Origin: JAISGQ01 sp964500965
GTDB taxonomy: Bacteria > Bacillota > Clostridia > Oscillospirales > Acutalibacteraceae
DNA length: 18,659 nucleotides
Direction of reading: 5' to 3'
NCBI GenBank assembly: GCA_964500965.1
Contig: CAZCQZ010000037.1
Coordinates: 1 to 18,659 of the forward strand
How positions within the stretch are numbered: position 1 is the stretch's first letter; the number at the start of each line of letters is the position of its first letter. The notes under the pieces are model-generated. The model saw only the letters and a list, made by a program, of their open reading frames with translations. It was not told the origin of the DNA and made no database searches. Both the position numbers and the translations under genes were made by a program. This document shows, one piece after another, positions 12,953 through 18,659 of this stretch.

Positions 12953-14179
12953 ATGAAAAAAAATATAATATTTTTGCAGGCTGTAGTATTGTCACTTTTA
13001 CTGCTGCTTTTCGGCTGTGCGGACGGCACCGGAAGTGTAAACGGTGATACTTCCGGAGATGCTACTGACGATACCGCTTCGGGAAATCACATTGCGGAAG
13101 CCACCACAGAGGGCTATGAAAGCGCAAAGCTCACATGTTCCTACGGGCGAAATATGATTTTTGAAAGCAGTACCGGCATTTATTTTCAAAATTATGTGGA
13201 CTACTCAAGTGAAATCGGTACATTGTCTATGATTGAATACGCGGAATCTCCTCTTGGACCGTGGATACCGCTGTGCGGCAAGCCCGAATGTCTTCACAAC
13301 AGCGAAAACTGCAATGCCTATGTCGGCGATCACATGATGGGAATGTATAATAACAGGATTTATTACTCGAATACTTACTTTGATAATGACTCCGTTATTA
13401 AAAACGAAATTTTCAGCATGGCTTTGGACGGAACCGAGCACCGCTCAGAATTTTCTATTTCCGATGATTTCTTTTTCGGTGATACGTCATCGGTTTCGTT
13501 TTCCAATGGCTACGTTTATTATACCGACAGGTCTTCATCGGATGATGCTGTGAGATTTTTCCGGGTGAATGTGGACGAAGAAACCGCCACAGCCGATAAT
13601 ATCGAATATGTTGTCGCCGAGGATTATTATTTCACCGGCTACGTTGACAGCGTGCCCTTTGACGGCGGTTTGCGTATAACGACTGTCAATAATGATGACG
13701 ATACACGCAGTTTTAAATATTTCGTGTACTATTTTGATACCGACGAGCTGTTAACTCCCTTTGAAGAAATCGGAGCAAACCCCGCATATTTCACGGATAA
13801 GTATATCTATGCCATGAAAAAAGGCGTTGTGTACGTATACGAAAGAGAAACCGGGGAGATAACGGAGCTGTTCAGGGTTGATACAGACCGAACCTGCGTA
13901 ATGTTCTGCGACGGTACGTATTTTTACGGCGAAGAAGTAGGTGCGATTGCCGAAAACGAGCCGTGCAGACAGTTCTACGTCTATGACATGGAGGGGAATT
14001 ACATCGGTCAAACGGATATTGACGTTGAACGCGGCTCCTCCGGTGACTATCAAATGCTGTACGAAATAACGGATAAAGCGGTGTTTTTTACCGCCTCCGG
14101 CATAAGCAGCTTCGATTACGTGATTCTGAGAGAGGATATTGAATCCGGCAACTTTGATATTATCAAGGTCGAGAAGTAA
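12953..14179 (+). CDS. Lipoprotein with C-x4-C-x-H-x4-C motif, paralog 2
   Basis: 408 residues. ATG 12953 with AAAGGG eight bases upstream aligns exactly with paralog 1; the longer frame from 12875 has no support. The signal peptide and lipobox LLFGC (Cys22) are the same, and the motif reads LCGKPECLHNSENCNAY with Cys108, Cys113, His115 and Cys120 at identical positions. The extra eight residues come from one in-frame insertion (YYSNTYFDNDSVIKNEIF, where paralog 1 has YYSDGGRGLS). From about residue 180 on, only about 13 residues differ, and a 190-bp DNA stretch (13617-13806) is identical to 11694-11883. Residues about 110-175 differ much more. It is likely transcribed with the small secreted protein from the second cassette. 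Function is unknown; it is surface-anchored. Confidence 0.85.
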   Translation: MKKNIIFLQAVVLSLLLLLFGCADGTGSVNGDTSGDATDDTASGNHIAEATTEGYESAKLTCSYGRNMIFESSTGIYFQNYVDYSSEIGTLSMIEYAESPLGPWIPLCGKPECLHNSENCNAYVGDHMMGMYNNRIYYSNTYFDNDSVIKNEIFSMALDGTEHRSEFSISDDFFFGDTSSVSFSNGYVYYTDRSSSDDAVRFFRVNVDEETATADNIEYVVAEDYYFTGYVDSVPFDGGLRITTVNNDDDTRSFKYFVYYFDTDELLTPFEEIGANPAYFTDKYIYAMKKGVVYVYERETGEITELFRVDTDRTCVMFCDGTYFYGEEVGAIAENEPCRQFYVYDMEGNYIGQTDIDVERGSSGDYQMLYEITDKAVFFTASGISSFDYVILREDIESGNFDIIKVEK

Positions 14180-14193
14180 AATATCTTTTGAAT

Positions 14194-14296
14194 GTGAAAT
14201 AAATCACATCACGCGCCGCGGTGCATTTCACATTGCGAAGCAATGTTCCACGCTCGGAGAGCATTTCACAAATCCGCAAGGACTTATTTCGTTGAA
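14194..14296 (+). repeat. Intergenic mini-hairpin array with ATTTCAC units
   Basis: A series of ATTTCAC-like heptamers (about 14202, 14225, 14246, 14263 and 14286, spacing 17-23 bases), each followed by a tiny hairpin: CGC-GCC-GCG, CATTGC-GAA-GCAATG, GCTC-GGA-GAGC, TCC-GCAA-GGA, TTC-GTT-GAA. The array opens with GTGAAAT at 14194, the inverse of the heptamer. Similar arrays are, as I recall, scattered in gut Clostridia genomes. No coding potential is seen. Confidence 0.6.
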
Positions 14297-14338
14297 AAGA
14301 AGCACCCTTTGTCCGATAGACAAAGGGTGCTTCTTTTC
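14294..14338 (-). terminator. Terminator of tRNA-Val, also usable on the plus strand
   Basis: A perfect 20-bp stem (14294-14313 with 14319-14338), loop CGATA. On the minus strand it starts directly after the CCA end of the tRNA. The T-rich TTCTTTTC end lies inside the stem, and the A/T symmetry makes it usable in both directions, so it may also end the lipoprotein transcript. Confidence 0.8.
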
Positions 14339-14414
14339 TGGTGGACACTAACGGAATCGAACCGCTGACAACCTGCACGTCAAGCAGGGACTCTACCAGC
14401 TGAGCTAAGTGTCC
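14339..14414 (-). tRNA. tRNA-Val (anticodon GAC)
   Basis: 76 bases on the minus strand with encoded CCA. Acceptor GGACACT pairs with AGTGTCC; the D-arm is TAGCTCAGCTGGTAGAG; the anticodon stem CCTGC/GCAGG encloses loop TTGACGT, giving anticodon GAC (reads GUC/GUU); T-arm loop TTCGATT. All four arms pair, with one G-U in the T stem. It has its own promoter and terminator, so it is a single-gene unit. Confidence 0.96.
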
Positions 14415-14442
14415 GTAACGCATCTGTATTTAACGCTTAAAC

Positions 14443-14472
14443 ATAATAGCACAAACAATATGCAATTGTCAA
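14443..14472 (-). promoter_or_regulatory. Promoter of tRNA-Val
   Basis: Minus strand: consensus TTGACA (14467-14472), 18-base spacer, TATTAT (14443-14448). The expected start is near 14436, about 22 bases before the mature 5' end. Confidence 0.75.
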
Positions 14473-14506
14473 TACCGAATTTGAAATTTTTTGTTTGACC
14501 TATAAA

Positions 14507-14542
14507 CAGGGGTCGTAAAAAGCTTTTGTATTACGACCCCTG
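14507..14542. terminator. Terminator downstream of the single-pass membrane protein gene
   Basis: Perfect 12-bp stem (CAGGGGTCGTAA at 14507-14518, complement at 14531-14542) with a 12-base loop. It lies about 90 bases after the stop of the minus-strand gene at 14634 and upstream of the tRNA promoter. The T run is modest. Confidence 0.6.
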
Positions 14543-14633
14543 CATTGATACTACCGATAAAAATATTCAGTTACAAACGGTCTGATTTGTCCATACCTTT
14601 GTTTGACGCTTTTTTAATAGCATTATAAGCCGA

Positions 14634-15407
14634 TTACGAAACCAGAGAAAACGCCTCCGGGTGAGCTTCCTTGAGCCGGTCAATCAAAAGCTTTGCGTTT
14701 TCGTAGGAGGAACAAAGCTCCTTACTTTCGCGCAGTTCATCTGTCATGCTGCGCAGACAAATGCCAAGTTTTGGACATTCGCCGTTTTTGACACGCTCGT
14801 TCAGCTCACTGTTCCAGAATATTTCAATCCACCGTGTGCCTCCGAAATCTTCAAATATTTCCTCACCGTAGGAATAAACAATTGTCGAATACAGGTCGTA
14901 GTCCAATATCCACAGCATAGCCGACGGCTCTCCGGCAAGATGTTCAATCAAAATTGTGGAGTTGGCAATGGCGATTTCCTCGTTTTTCGCAGCCACGTTA
15001 TAATCGGAAAGACCTATGGAAACCTTGCCGTTTTCGTCCCAGTCAAGGGCGTATTTGCAAAGTTCGTTTCTGACGTCGCCGGTAACCGAAGATGCATAGT
15101 CGGTGTAGCTGACATATAACGCTGCGGTGACATCGTATTCGCCCGGCAGACTTGCCACGGTTATGTAAATAATCACGACCAGCGAGCAGAGGGCTACGAT
15201 AATCGGCACTTTGTAATGATACCATATGTCCGAAAGCTTTTTCGGCTTTTGGATACTTTCGATGTTGCCAGATTTACGTGAGCGAATTTCCTCGGCAACA
15301 TGTGCTTCAAGCTCCCTGCCGTCATCTTCCGGCTCATCATCGAAAACCTGAACGGAAATACATTCCGCTTCGTCTTCTTTAACCTTATCCGTAAATTTTT
15401 CGTCCAT
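14634..15407 (-). CDS. Hypothetical single-pass membrane protein with extracellular domain
   Basis: 257 residues. The N-terminal ~65 residues are charged and acidic (MDEKFTDKVKEDEAE); KKLSDIWYHYK then leads into one membrane helix (about 67-87), and the C-terminal ~170 residues lie outside. This layout (acidic tail, WYHYK, helix, outside domain with a TILIEHLAGEPSAMLWILD-like segment) is common in Clostridial proteins of unknown role, and the outer domain recalls a fragment of a solute-binding fold. Four cysteines lie in or after the last third (KYAL preceded by ELC, GECPKLGICL, KELCSS). ATG 15407 has AAAGGAG nine bases upstream. It has its own promoter (15439-15466), so it is probably independent of the TauE gene upstream. 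Function unknown. Confidence 0.75.
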   Translation of the reverse strand: MDEKFTDKVKEDEAECISVQVFDDEPEDDGRELEAHVAEEIRSRKSGNIESIQKPKKLSDIWYHYKVPIIVALCSLVVIIYITVASLPGEYDVTAALYVSYTDYASSVTGDVRNELCKYALDWDENGKVSIGLSDYNVAAKNEEIAIANSTILIEHLAGEPSAMLWILDYDLYSTIVYSYGEEIFEDFGGTRWIEIFWNSELNERVKNGECPKLGICLRSMTDELRESKELCSSYENAKLLIDRLKEAHPEAFSLVS

Positions 15408-15438
15408 TATGCCGCGCTCCTTTCGGGGATATATGAAA

Positions 15439-15466
15439 ATTTTACCACTAAACTGCGGCTTGTCAA
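15439..15466 (-). promoter_or_regulatory. Promoter of the single-pass membrane protein gene
   Basis: Minus strand: consensus TTGACA (15461-15466), 16-base spacer, TAAAAT (15439-15444). The expected start near 15432 is about 25 bases before ATG 15407. Confidence 0.65.
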
Positions 15467-15513
15467 TGCCCGACGGCGGAAATATAAGTGAGGATTTCGG
15501 AAGTAAAGCGACT

Positions 15514-16290
15514 CTAATTCAGTGCGTTGACGATAATTATGGCAACGCTGGTGGCAATCATAACAATACCTACAACCCTGTTCAGAGTCTTTGCCGAGGC
15601 TTTGTTTGCGATAACGGCGGCGATTCTTGCCCAGATAAATGTGAACACTACACACAGAATAAGAGCCGAAATGTTCGGCATACCGCCGATGACAAAGTGA
15701 CTGATGCCGCCGGTAAGTGCGGTGAACGCCATGATAAATACGCTTGTGCCGACAGCCATGTGCATTTCGTAGCCGAGCAGAGTGGTCAGTACAAACAGCA
15801 TCATCATTCCGCCGCCTGCGCCGACAAAGCCGCAGATAAAGCCGACCAGAACGCCGCCGCCAATGGATTTTATCAGTTTCGTACGCGGACTGCCCTGTGC
15901 CATTTGCTCTTTTGTGGTGGTTATAGGCTTAATAAGGAAACGCAGACCGATAATAATCAGTGCGATTTGCATAGTTCCGCTCATGGTCTGCTCAGGCAGC
16001 AGACTTGCGACAAGACTGCCGACAACCGTAAATGCGAGAACGCTTACAAGCATGGGCAAACTGTTTTTTACGTCCAGATTTCCGCCTTTTTTGTAGGTGT
16101 ACGCGCTTACGGCACTTGCCAGTACATCGCTGATAAGCCCGATGCCTACGGCTTCATACGCCGGAATACCCAAAAAAGTAGTGAGCATCGGACCTATTAC
16201 GGCGGCTGCACTCATTCCGGCAAAGCCTGTGCCGATACCTGCTCCCGCACCTGCAAGGAAGCAGATGAGTATTTCAAGTAAAAGTTTCAT
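15514..16290 (-). CDS. TauE/SafE-family membrane permease
   Basis: 258 residues with about eight membrane segments in two repeated halves. The family signature (PF01925) is visible twice: AGAGAGIGTGFAGMSAAAVIGPML near the start, and GFICGFVGAGGGMMMLFVLTTLLGYEMHMAVGTS in the second half. Members export or import sulfite, sulfoacetate, thiosulfate or related small anions across the cytoplasmic membrane; the substrate here is not evident. ATG 16290 has AGGGAGAG upstream. A promoter at 16351-16379 lies in the 173-base gap shared with the divergent TetR-type gene, which is the likely regulator. Confidence 0.88.
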   Translation of the reverse strand: MKLLLEILICFLAGAGAGIGTGFAGMSAAAVIGPMLTTFLGIPAYEAVGIGLISDVLASAVSAYTYKKGGNLDVKNSLPMLVSVLAFTVVGSLVASLLPEQTMSGTMQIALIIIGLRFLIKPITTTKEQMAQGSPRTKLIKSIGGGVLVGFICGFVGAGGGMMMLFVLTTLLGYEMHMAVGTSVFIMAFTALTGGISHFVIGGMPNISALILCVVFTFIWARIAAVIANKASAKTLNRVVGIVMIATSVAIIIVNALN

Positions 16291-16350
16291 TTTTACTCTC
16301 CCTTTCCGATTGAATAATCAAACAGCTTGACATCTTTTGCAACAAAGTAT

Positions 16351-16379
16351 ACTATAAGCTACAGGTGTCGCATATTCAA
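16351..16379 (-). promoter_or_regulatory. Promoter of the TauE/SafE gene, with possible TetR site
   Basis: Minus strand: TTGAAT (16374-16379), 17-base spacer, TATAGT (16351-16356). The spacer holds TGTCGCAT (16366-16373, plus strand), repeated at 16429-16436 close to the start of the divergent regulator gene. Such a shared repeat is a candidate repressor site. Confidence 0.6.
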
Positions 16380-16463
16380 CCGTCAAAAATGATGAATTTA
16401 TTATGATTTGCGGCACTTTTGCGGCTTTTGTCGCATCGTTCACAGAAAATTCGGAGGTGCATC

Positions 16464-17036
16464 ATGAAAGGCGACCAGAGAGTTATGCTTACAAAGCGTC
16501 TGTTGCAGGAGGGGCTTTTTCGTTTGCTGGAAAGTAAAGGAATAGATGACGTGGGAGTTTCCGAGCTGTGCGCCGAATCGGGCATAAACCGTGCCACGTT
16601 TTACCGCCACTATACACAGCCAAGGGACATTCTTGCGGATACACGCCGGGGAATAATCCGCGATGTCCGGGCGATTGCCGAGCAGACGGCGGCGGAATCG
16701 AATCTTGCCTTGTGGCTTGAAAATCTGTGCCGATATTTTTACGAACACAGAGAGCTGCTATGTCTGTTGTTCAAGACCCGAACGGACGATGAGTTTGCGG
16801 AGACGATTTCCGGCTTGTTCAACGGACAGTTTCTGAGCGTTTTAAGCAAGGCGTTCCCCGATATGGACGAGGACAGTCTGAAGCTCACTGTTTACGGCTA
16901 TGCAGGGGGATTTTATTACATTCTTCGGCAGTGGCTTTTCGAGCCTTTCGACAAAACGCCGAATGAGGTGGCAAAGGTTATGTGCGAGCTTTTCGCTTCC
17001 GAAAGGGTTAACGCCGAATTGAAGCGTACATTTTAA
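16464..17036 (+). CDS. TetR/AcrR-family transcriptional regulator
   Basis: 190 residues. The N-terminal helix-turn-helix (VMLTKRLLQEGLFRLLESKG, then VSELCAESGINRATFYRHY) is typical, with the ATFYRHY recognition helix. The C-terminal half has the GYAGGFYYILRQWL helix seen in the DhaS-like C-terminal domain (PF14278), so the effector may be a small organic molecule; it cannot be named. ATG 16464 has CGGAGG about six bases upstream; an in-frame earlier start at 16419 (15 extra residues) lacks a ribosome site. It is transcribed away from the TauE/SafE permease and probably represses it and itself. Confidence 0.9.
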   Translation: MKGDQRVMLTKRLLQEGLFRLLESKGIDDVGVSELCAESGINRATFYRHYTQPRDILADTRRGIIRDVRAIAEQTAAESNLALWLENLCRYFYEHRELLCLLFKTRTDDEFAETISGLFNGQFLSVLSKAFPDMDEDSLKLTVYGYAGGFYYILRQWLFEPFDKTPNEVAKVMCELFASERVNAELKRTF

Positions 17037-17049
17037 TACAGATATATTC

Positions 17050-17084
17050 ACGCAGCCGATTTTCAGTTCGATAATCGGCTGCGT
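17050..17084 (+). terminator. Terminator-like hairpin after the TetR gene
   Basis: A perfect 12-bp stem (ACGCAGCCGATT at 17050-17061, complement at 17073-17084) with an 11-base loop. There is no T run directly after it (ACATATATTATAG), so it may instead be a stabilising 3' hairpin. Confidence 0.6.
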
Positions 17085-17122
17085 ACATATATTATAGCAC
17101 ATTTTTCGTCGGATTAACAGTC

Positions 17123-17150
17123 TTGTATTATATTTTGTGAAAAGTATAAT
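17123..17150 (+). promoter_or_regulatory. Probable promoter of the ART-like gene
   Basis: TATAAT at 17145-17150 is consensus; the -35 (TTGTAT, 17123-17128, 16-base spacer) is weak. The expected start is near 17157, about 55 bases before ATG 17212. Confidence 0.45.
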
Positions 17151-17211
17151 TTGAATGCAGAGAAAGCCGGCTTTGTTCTTTGCGGAAAAATTTTGAAAGA
17201 GGTGCCAAAAT

Positions 17212-17748
17212 ATGATTCTTTACCATGGCAGCAGTATTCCCGGCATAAGGGAGCTTCGTCCGATGTCATACGACGGAGGGGAAGCACTGGCTTATCTGAC
17301 GCACAACAGGGTGCTGGCAACAATCTACGCCCACAACCCCATGACCCGTCCCAACGGATATTTCACCTACTGGTTTGACAGGGACGGCAGACTTTATTAC
17401 GACGAATATTTTGAAAATCAGACGGAGATACTTTATTCCGGTCAAAGAGGATTTGTGTACGAATGTGACGGAGAGTTTCCGCAAATGGAGAAAATGCCCT
17501 GGGTATATCTTGCAAAAGCTCCTGTTCCCGTCAAAAAATGCGAAGAAATACCGGACATTTATCAGCGGCTTTTAGCCTGCGAAAGTGAGGGAAGCCTGAC
17601 GATTCGGCGTTGGTGCGACGCTTCCTTAAAGCAAAGGGAAATATGGGAGAGGGTAGTTCGCAGAAGCCTTGAAAACACCGACCCTGCAACACCGCTCGGT
17701 CGGGAATACCATGAGTTTATAAGGTCGCATTTTGCAAACATAGAATAA
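17212..17748 (+). CDS. Conserved hypothetical protein, possibly ADP-ribosyltransferase-like fold
   Basis: 178 residues, cytoplasmic (no signal or membrane segment). It begins MILYHGSSIPGIRELRP, then ALAYLTHNRVLATIYAHNP, GYFTYWFDRDGRLYYDEYFE, and SGQRGFVYECDGEF. I recall a broad Firmicute family of this shape (YHGS, LxP, YLT, YYEE, GVSGYVY). A YHG(S/T) opening with a following Y-T strand and a conserved acidic residue recalls the ADP-ribosyltransferase/RNA-phosphotransferase superfamily (H-Y-E type), but no domain can be proven here. The last ~50 residues are helical and charged. ATG 17212 has AGAGGTG nine bases upstream. It lies alone with its own promoter, so whether it acts on a neighbour is unclear. 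Confidence 0.7.
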   Translation: MILYHGSSIPGIRELRPMSYDGGEALAYLTHNRVLATIYAHNPMTRPNGYFTYWFDRDGRLYYDEYFENQTEILYSGQRGFVYECDGEFPQMEKMPWVYLAKAPVPVKKCEEIPDIYQRLLACESEGSLTIRRWCDASLKQREIWERVVRRSLENTDPATPLGREYHEFIRSHFANIE

Positions 17749-17763
17749 AATTCACGGAAACGG

Positions 17764-17792
17764 TTGAAAGACGGGTCATGCTCTGCTACAAT
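17764..17792 (+). promoter_or_regulatory. Promoter of the YwaF-like gene
   Basis: TTGAAA (17764-17769), 17-base spacer, TACAAT (17787-17792). The expected start is near 17799, about 28 bases before ATG 17827. Confidence 0.65.
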
Positions 17793-17826
17793 ATAATGTG
17801 AAAATATGTATTGGGAGATAATTTAA

Positions 17827-18606
17827 ATGGAGCTTTGGACCTATGAACACGCAATAACTCTGTTGCCTGCGCTGGCAGTGATGCTGGTAATCGGACTTGT
17901 ACTCAGGCTGACAATCGGAAGCAAGCCGCTGAAAGTGCGAATGATACCCTTTCAGGTGCTTGCCTGTATTCTGCTTGCCCTTGAAGTCGGCAAGCAGGTA
18001 ACATCGCTGATTGAGGGCTACGACCTTTACCGTTTGCCCTTTCACTTCTGTTCGCTTTTTATTTTCATGTTGCCCGTAATGTCCTTTTATAAAGGAAAGC
18101 ACAGGGAAACCGTTACCGCCGTTACAACTGCCATATGCGCGGCGTTGTTTGCGCTTATGCTGATATATCCGAATCTTATATACAGCGCCGGAAATATCAG
18201 GGATTATTTTGAGGGTTTTATAGATTTTCACACCGTCACTTTTCACAACATTGTAATGCTTGAATTTGTGCTTATTGTCGCACTCAGGCTTCATGAACCC
18301 CAAAAGAAGCGTGATATTAAGGTGTCGGTCATATTTACCCTCTGCTTCTGTGTGGTGTCGGCAACAATGGCTCAGCTTTTAAAAACAAACTATGCGAATT
18401 TCTATTCCTGCAATATCCCCGTTTTCGAGGAAATAAGGCTTTCAATGGCGGAGGCAATCGGCGCAGTGCCGGTGCAGATAATATACATACTTATTCTTAC
18501 GGTGCTCAACGTTCTGTTTGTGGTCGGAAGCTATATGCTGTATACCCTTTTGTATAAGCTTACCGAGCGGATTTTTAAGACAGACGGCAAGCTTTCCGAA
18601 GGATAA
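17827..18606 (+). CDS. YwaF/TMEM164-family membrane protein (TIGR02206-like)
   Basis: 259 residues with seven or so membrane segments. It shows the family pattern LPFHFCSLFIF (His73, Cys75) and FHTVTFHNIVMLEF (His140) and a C-terminal GAVPVQIIYILILTVL. Human TMEM164 is reported to act as an acyltransferase on ether phospholipids, using a Cys and a His at comparable positions; whether the bacterial YwaF proteins do the same is unproven, so a lipid-related membrane role is inference. ATG 17827 has GGGAGAT about eight bases upstream. It has its own promoter and appears separate from the preceding ART-like gene. Confidence 0.8.
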   Translation: MELWTYEHAITLLPALAVMLVIGLVLRLTIGSKPLKVRMIPFQVLACILLALEVGKQVTSLIEGYDLYRLPFHFCSLFIFMLPVMSFYKGKHRETVTAVTTAICAALFALMLIYPNLIYSAGNIRDYFEGFIDFHTVTFHNIVMLEFVLIVALRLHEPQKKRDIKVSVIFTLCFCVVSATMAQLLKTNYANFYSCNIPVFEEIRLSMAEAIGAVPVQIIYILILTVLNVLFVVGSYMLYTLLYKLTERIFKTDGKLSEG

Positions 18607-18659
18607 AAAGGAGCCAACTATAATTAAGTCAAGAGAAAATTAAAAAATAAAAATTATTT
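18607..18659 (+). other. Window end after the YwaF-like gene
   Basis: An AAAAGGAG at 18607-18614 resembles a ribosome site, but no start codon follows at a suitable distance. The AT-rich tail to the window edge shows no terminator. Confidence 0.3.

Noticed and set aside
14194..14296. CRISPR array at the hairpin repeats
   Set aside because: Units are about 20 bases with no fixed repeat and no true spacers, and no cas genes are present.
14163..14423. 86-residue minus-strand frame over the tRNA (LAQLVESLLDVQVVSGSIP)
   Set aside because: A well-known spurious translation of tRNA genes.
15409..16281. 290-residue plus-strand frame opposite the TauE gene
   Set aside because: Cys/His/Lys-rich shadow translation with no recognisable domain; the minus-strand frame has membrane helices and family motifs.

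Overview
The window looks like chromosome of a low-to-mid-GC gut Firmicute of the Oscillospiraceae/Ruminococcaceae type. The evidence is strong AGGAGG-type ribosome sites, SigA-like promoters, a cellobiose 2-epimerase that closely resembles my recollection of the Ruminococcus albus enzyme, and several proteins typical of Clostridia (VanW, YcxB-like, YwaF/TMEM164-like). This placement is inference; no 16S rRNA gene or other marker is present. I see no phage, transposase, plasmid or CRISPR genes.

Layout. 1-2270: the 3' end of gap (GAPDH) with its terminator, an MFS transporter and a four-helix membrane protein, closed by a bidirectional terminator. 2296-5550 (minus strand): a YcxB-like membrane protein and a VanW-domain protein with a very long cytoplasmic tail, each with its own promoter. 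5590-8052 (plus strand): a two-gene operon of cellobiose 2-epimerase and a LacI-family regulator, preceded by candidate operator palindromes. 8100-8290: an intergenic stretch packed with hairpins that could encode a small RNA. 8300-10647 (minus strand): the serC-serA serine biosynthesis operon under a near-consensus promoter. 10866-14179 (plus strand): an accessory block with two paralogous lipoproteins, a small secreted protein between the promoter and the second lipoprotein, and a duplicated promoter cassette of about 134 bp. 14194-14472: an array of mini-hairpins carrying ATTTCAC, then tRNA-Val(GAC) on the minus strand with promoter and terminator. 14634-16379 (minus strand): a single-pass membrane protein and a TauE/SafE permease. 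16464-18606 (plus strand): a TetR-type regulator divergent from the permease, a conserved protein that may have an ADP-ribosyltransferase fold, and a YwaF/TMEM164-like membrane protein.

How the parts work together. The epimerase and LacI protein probably form a self-regulated beta-glucan or beta-mannan disaccharide unit. serC and serA give two of the three steps from 3-phosphoglycerate to serine, and gap lies nearby in the same carbon route. The TetR/TauE pair looks like a regulator with its divergent target. The most unusual region is the lipoprotein/secreted-protein duplication. It carries a duplicated promoter, a mosaic of near-identical and divergent segments, and a conserved C-x4-C-x-H-x4-C motif. 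The best candidates for undescribed biology are that block, the possible small RNA at 8117-8246, the hairpin array at 14194-14296, and the LacI regulator whose hinge lacks its usual leucine and about six linker residues.
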